Assembly: GCF_030848805.1 (NCBI RefSeq)
Contig: NC_092360.1
Coordinates: 12,586,001 to 12,650,000 of the forward strand
DNA length: 64,000 bases
Reading direction: 5' to 3'
Origin: Temnothorax longispinosus
Lineage: Eukaryota > Arthropoda > Insecta > Hymenoptera > Formicidae
Shown here piece after piece: positions 44,101-50,980 of the stretch. Under the pieces are notes generated by a model. That model saw only the letters and a list, made by a program, of their open reading frames with translations, made no database searches and was not told the DNA's origin. A program made the position numbers and the translations under genes. How positions within the stretch are numbered: position 1 is the first letter of the stretch; each line of letters opens with the position of its first letter.

Positions 44101-47100
44101 TATCAGTAATAGATATGAAAATCGTGATGCAGTAAAATAGATCAGAATTATGTACATAACGAAGGAGGAATAAGCAGATATTAGGTCGTCTGCGATTTCT
44201 GTTTTTATTTCTAGCCATTTGAAAGCCCAAGTAGTTCGTTTGTTTTATCTTTTGATCACATCCGCTTGTATGTAATTGCTTCTTGCGATGTCGTACAGTA
44301 GTTTAATCCCTTACGTACTTTTACGTCTCCATTCCCTCAGCTTTAACCGAACGGTGATATAGTTTTGAGGAGTCAGAAAATAGTATCTTCGCATAGAATA
44401 ATAATTTACAGCTATGTCGATTCTCTTATTATGCGAATTTATCTTTTCTTTTATAAAATTCTGCAGTTCTTGTTTTGAGCAAGCAGCTCGAAATTTACTT
44501 TTAAACTGGCGCTATCTTTCCATGTCTTTGTTTTTGAATAGATTATAAAAATTTCTTTCTATTAACCAATTTATTAGTCAATATTAGTCTCGTCTATACG
44601 TCTATCTATACGGTCGGTGGAAGCTGTTGCGACGAACGCTTCGTATAGAAAAACGTTCTATCGGAATCGTGCAACGCGTGCCGTAACAGACTAATATTCT
44701 ACACAGCGCGCGGCGATTCGTTCGCGATGAAAATGCTCAGTCGGTGGAAACTGGAAACCGCCCGACAAGTCAACACTTCGGCAAATTCATCACGAAGTAT
44801 CTCGAAATTTGCATATTTGTTTTGCGCACGTACCACAAGTTTTTTTTTTTACCACGTCCATCGAGGAACTGGAACCATCGAGTTAAAGGCAATCACCAAG
44901 GGAATTCCGCAATTGACTTGCGGAATATATTGTTACACTGTTTTGTACGATACGGTCAGATCTTGCATGCGCCAGATTCGTGTTAGCGTTAAGCCACGTG
45001 GCCGTTGTTGTAAGAAAATTTTCCTTGATCAGGCTTAGTAGATGTGTCTTGTTACCGCCTATATTAGTTGTGATTATATTTCGAGTTTCTTCAACTACTC
45101 AGACTTCCGCTAGCGGATTTTTCTTGCATGTACTCGTGACTGTGTATCCTCCTTAATTTTTCCATATTATGTATATATAAGTTAAGATACAAGAAGAAAA
45201 AGTGCGTATGAATTAAAAAGTACTGCTGATGCTTTTGCATGTTAATTAATTGAATATAAACTTTTCTCTTTGTTTTTTTTTTTTAATGTAAAGTTTAGCG
45301 AACAGGGGAAAAAAGTTACAGTCTGTTGGTGCGATGTCACCGTCGTACATTTAATTAAAAATGTTTAAAGGGGCGGCTCTCTCTCTTCGTTCATATTTAA
45401 ATGCAGCAAATCTTTATGCTGCAATATTTAGAATATCATAGAAATCATTTATATATCAAATTCAATTTTATTTAATAAAGCGCGTTAATGTGTTCGTGTT
45501 AATGTCGGAACACGTTGTGTGACAGACATATGATCATATTCTTTTCATTCCTCTGCTGCATATTAATCATATTTAATAGGTGACATAATGAGAGATGAAA
45601 AAAAATCTAATTTCGCTAGACGTTTCCGCGAGGCGCGCGTACTACAAAAATATATAATACTTAGTTATTTCAAAGTAATTATAATTTATAATTTATTCGG
45701 CTGTATTGTGAATATCTTTCGTCTCATTTAAAAATTTATCAGTTTTATATCTAGTTTCACATCTATGGCATAAGTGAAAATTGGAATAAATGAGAAATAT
45801 TCACATTAACTTTATTAAATCCGTATAAATGTAAAATTCGTATACCATTAAATCAACATGGTCGCTGTCTCTATAAATTTATTTCAAAAAGCACAGGAAG
45901 CTATAAATTTCTAATGATTTATTACGTGGCATATTTTCATATGTGTTTCCTCTATTTTGCGAAACATTCTTATAAGTTCAAGCGGTGCCTCCGCATGACA
46001 AGCATTACCATAAATGTAATAATCCTCTATCTTCCGCCGCGTTTGTTAGTTTTCGCGATGACACCCATGGAAAATCGTTTACGTAAACAGTCCCGACCCA
46101 CGCTAGCGCACGGCGTATTTCGTACCCGGTAACGTGACGCGTGTACTTGATCTTAAATGCGATTATGCGATTATTGCATTACACTTTAGTCACTGGTCAT
46201 GGATATGTACGAGCGATGTTACGACACCACGAAGATAACCGGTGCGGATACGCTAATCAAAGGTTTCGCCGCTTTCTTGGCGGAAGTCGGTTTACCCTGG
46301 CGCATCTCTCGAGCAGTTAGCCACGCGCACGTGAGAGCAAAGTCGGAAGAACTTTCGAAGGGATACCGCTAAGGCGACCGCCGTGTACGTGTAAATCCTG
46401 TCGAGAAGCATTCATCCGAAATTGCTCTGCGGCCAAAGCCCAATCTTCCAGCTTGATCTTCAGCGGCGACGTACGTGAATATCCCTCAAGTATCGTGAGA
46501 AATGTTATCCCTAAACGGACGTGTCGAAAACTATAAAACTTGAATGTGCAATCACACGGTCGCTTGCCCTCTGTACGTTGACATATTTAATTTAATAAAA
46601 ATTTTAGCTCGGTAACGTATTCTACGAAATGTATCGAGGCATCTCGCTGTATAGACTTTATCGAGACACTTTAAGCGCATTTACGCGAATTCCAATGTTT
46701 TATTTACTTGCAATGTTTCCGCAACGCTAGACAGCAGGCTGCTACGATCAAACAATCTTAAGCCTCCCGAATGAAGTAGATTCTGCAAGGCAACGTTAAC
46801 GTGTAGCACGAGGGAATTTCAGGAATAGCGCTTTCAATTAATCTTTCGTAAATTAATAGATAAGGTCACCGAAAGCGGCTTAAGTTCGAAGACAATGAAG
46901 CTGCACGTATATAAGTGACGCGCACAACGGAACGCGGCGTTATTGTACGAAGAGCTCGAGTCATGCACCAGAGATTTGTTCACATCCATCTATTGTATCA
47001 TGAGGTGTTTCGTAAGACAAGTCCGGAATAAATCTGGAAGGTCTAATTTAAATTAATCTGGTGTTCGAAGACGGTTACATTTGTCTCGCTTCATTTTATG

Positions 47101-50100
47101 ACTACAAAAAGTTCGCAAACATTGATTGAATATGGCACACATTGCGTGCTTCTTGATTTGTATCTATTTTATACAAATTTATTCATTTCAATACAAAACG
47201 TCACTCCGCAAGGCGCGTTCGGGAAAATCTTTAATTGAGAAACCTGCTACAAAATGACAGATGTTACGAAAACGTCAATTAATTAAAGATCAAAAAGTAT
47301 ATATTTGATTTTCTGTATAACGAAAACATATAAGTTATTTTTTTATTATTTCCGTTATCTTTTATTGTAACCGCTATTACGAAACATGCTGTTCTTCAAG
47401 TTTAATTAAAAAACTCGATACGGTTTCTTTAATTGCAAACAATAAAATTCTTAACCGAGCATATTATATTTCAATACATATATAAACTCTCGCAAAGAAC
47501 TTCCGTCCATGATCATTCCCTATACTGTTCTTCGAAACTGCGTTCAAGTAAAAGGATATACTTGAAGATTCGCAAATCTGACAAAATAGATTTTCCGCGC
47601 ACGTACAGAAGCATGAATTCAAATCGTCATTAGCTTAGTTTGATAGCCGCGAATGTTGACGCATCCTTGGCTTTAATATTACTTTGGGAGGAAGAGGCGG
47701 GGGGGGGGGGAAGGAAACGGGGCCCGGAACAAGGACGAGAGCCAGCGGAGAGGCATTCATTTAACAGAGTTCGCGGATATAAGTGGGTTTTGATTAGCCT
47801 CGAACTTGAGTATACCGCAGGAGAGTTGAGAATGGAGTGCATTTGAATCCCAAATTCATTGCTAATGCGGTTGTATGATCTATGATCTGCGCAAACACTC
47901 GACGACTGCGTATTTGAGAGGGATTATTTTTCCATGAACCTCGGGCTTCGCCTCTTACGGAAAATGGCGTACGCGGATTTGGCATTTCGCTGAAAAAGTC
48001 GCGAAGCTATCGCTGGAGAATCGAATTTCTACTGGCTAAATATCTATCTGTTAATCGCAAAAGCGAGTTTTGTCGGATTTTCAACTTTGTAATGATCACC
48101 ACGTTTTAAAACGAAAATAACTGAAAATATCTGCGAACAAGAGAATGAACCTTTAATAGAAGCTATACTCTGGATAAAACCCGGGATAAAATGCAGAGAA
48201 TTTTAATTTACCGTTTTATTTTTTTTTTTTTTTTTTATATTTCGAATGAATTATTCGGATGTTTAGCGATGCTCGGACGGATATTAACAGCCATGGTAGT
48301 AACAGAAGTAACAACGCCGGGACAATATAATTCAATTATTTCTAAGATACGGGCAGGAGGGGAGAGGTATTATAAATTCTCATTGCATTCCGTAAATCGA
48401 TCAGGAAAGGTCGCGATAAACTCCGGGAATATTACCACGTAGGTAGATTCCAATGCGAAGCCGGCGAAGCTGTCTTTATGATCGCGTCACAGCTAAGAGA
48501 AAACCTTATACCTTATATATACGCGCATTTTTTACGACGATATTTTTTACGGTCTACGCCGCACATACGTACACATATACCTATGCGCATACGCGTATAC
48601 CTATCGCGTGTGTATTCCCAAGGTATCAGACGCGTACAGGGTACTTGTAGGATGCTACGCTTGCGGCCATGGCGTTCCCGCTTCCGAGTTGGATTTATGT
48701 TGCCAGCTATATACTTTCCGCGGACTTTAATCGCACGCGAATAAAAGGATCCGAATAAAGGGTGTATCCGTAAGATCCTCGCGGTCGAACACGCGGGGCG
48801 CATTCACCCCGTCGTCGTTCGTTTCTTCATCAAAGGATGTTGTCTTCCTCGAGCAACCCTTAAGCTTCCCTCTTGTCGAACGAGTAACGACCCCCGACAC
48901 CGTAGGCGAGCGAGCATTAACTCACGCGATCGTCGTAATCTGTCACAATTTGCATTTATAAATTTACGCGCGACACTCGCTTATAAATATTTCCGTCACG
49001 CGAGACGCGCATATATTTTTTTTTCCTTCCTTTTTTCACGAGCTCGTGTCGCAATATATTTTTTCTTAGCGAACATAGTAAAAAAAATTATTTGTATATA
49101 GTAAATTAACGATGAATGATTATTGTTAATTATTGTCGACGAAAGTTGTCGTAATAATTATTGGCTGTAGCAGGAAAAGAAAAAAATTACACGAGAAGAG
49201 ACATGCGGCGAGTTCTCTGCGAAAAGATCAAGCACCGCATTTGATTTCTCGCAAATCTGGGGCAACGCGATTGTCGTCTTGATTCGGTCAGTCGCGATAA
49301 AAAGTAGTCGAACTGTAAACAAAACTCGGAGCTTTCTCCCATAAGGATTACGTACCGTGATCGTACAAAAGACACGGCAAAGCCGCTTTTGTTATCGAAA
49401 ATGCTTTATCCATAATCGAATCGACATTCACGAAGAAATCGCGACGTAGCGAAGCAGTTTCCTTTATCGCGTTTTATGCATTTTCCGATCTTTGTTAACA
49501 CATTTCTCTTGCAAAATATGCAAGATAAGAAATCACGTTTTTGATATCCTCGACGGAACGCGTAACAACGTCGTTTCTTTTGTATAATATTTAAAGATTG
49601 GACAAATCACTTTGTAATTTCCGGTAAAAACGGGCAAGAGAGGGGGGGTGGGTATAAATTTCTCATTGCATTCCGTAAATGACTCAAATCGTGATAAACC
49701 AAGCAGGAATGATTAGGCAGACTCCAACGCATATGAAAATATCTTTAACTTTAATATATATATCTGTAATACTTAATTTAAATTTAAATAGAATATTTTT
49801 TACGAAAAGTCTCTATTATCTGTACTGATTATTATGATGTTTCCTGCACTTCTCGGTCGAGCGACAATGGGGATAGTTATTGTAGTATAAAATTCAAAGG
49901 ATCATTATTGCAGCTACTTTACTTTCCTTCGCGAAATTCGACTACTCTCCGTCATTATTCTCCCCCTTTCTTCGTATTCGCCCCGAAACAATTGGACACA
50001 ATTTACAGCCCTCACGCCAGTTATGCTGTCGCTGTCTGGTCCGCTATTGGGCGCGGTGGTAGGAGCCACAGCGGGGCTGCTCCTAGTGATCTTCGTGATC

Positions 50101-50923
50101 GTGCTGGCTGTCAAACTCCGCTATCGACCTCGATCTCAGGAGGACTCTCATGACGACGGCGGCATGGCGAACCTGGCGGCGTCGGGGACCGGCACCTCGT
50201 CCCCCCATGACAAATCGTCGACCTTGCCCCTCAGTGCCGATAGCATCGAGAGCTTTGAGAAGAATCCCGATATAATACCACACGCAAACGGTAGGCGAGA
50301 GTACCTGTCACTTCGCTTCGCAGCATGCTCCTTGATCTGGTTTATCCGGTGATTGCATGATAAACGCGCCCCCCGTGTAAGATAAATCGCTCTTGTTATC
50401 ATTATTAATTGCCGGAAAGCTCTTTACCATAAATCAATTCAATCATCGATAGATTATCTCACAAGAGAAACCTCACGAACCCAAAAATTAAAAAAAAATA
50501 ATAGGTAATAATTTTTTTCAAAATATTATTTTGGGGTTTAAATAGAAGTGTTCTTACCATGAAATTTTTGTGTAAAATATTTTTTAAATGCTTTTCGAGA
50601 TATATCGAGAAAAGCAAAAAACTGCTCTACATACCTCTATAAAAGATGGTTTCATCCCTTATAATCTGTTTTTCAGTTGCAATTGACAATTTCGAAATTT
50701 GTCTATTTACCTCTTTACGTATGTGTAATCATACTTGTAAACATAATGTTTCATCAAAATCAAAATTTTCGAGTTTGGGAGGTTTCTTTATTAGTAAGAA
50801 TATAACACTAGCAAACGATGCATGACTATCATATAAAACTTTGTTGACGGTTTCTTTATTTAAATATAAAAAAATATTTATAATAAGACGAGCTTTTTGC
50901 TTTAATTTATTTTATAATTACGC

Positions 50924-50980
<57 letters not shown>

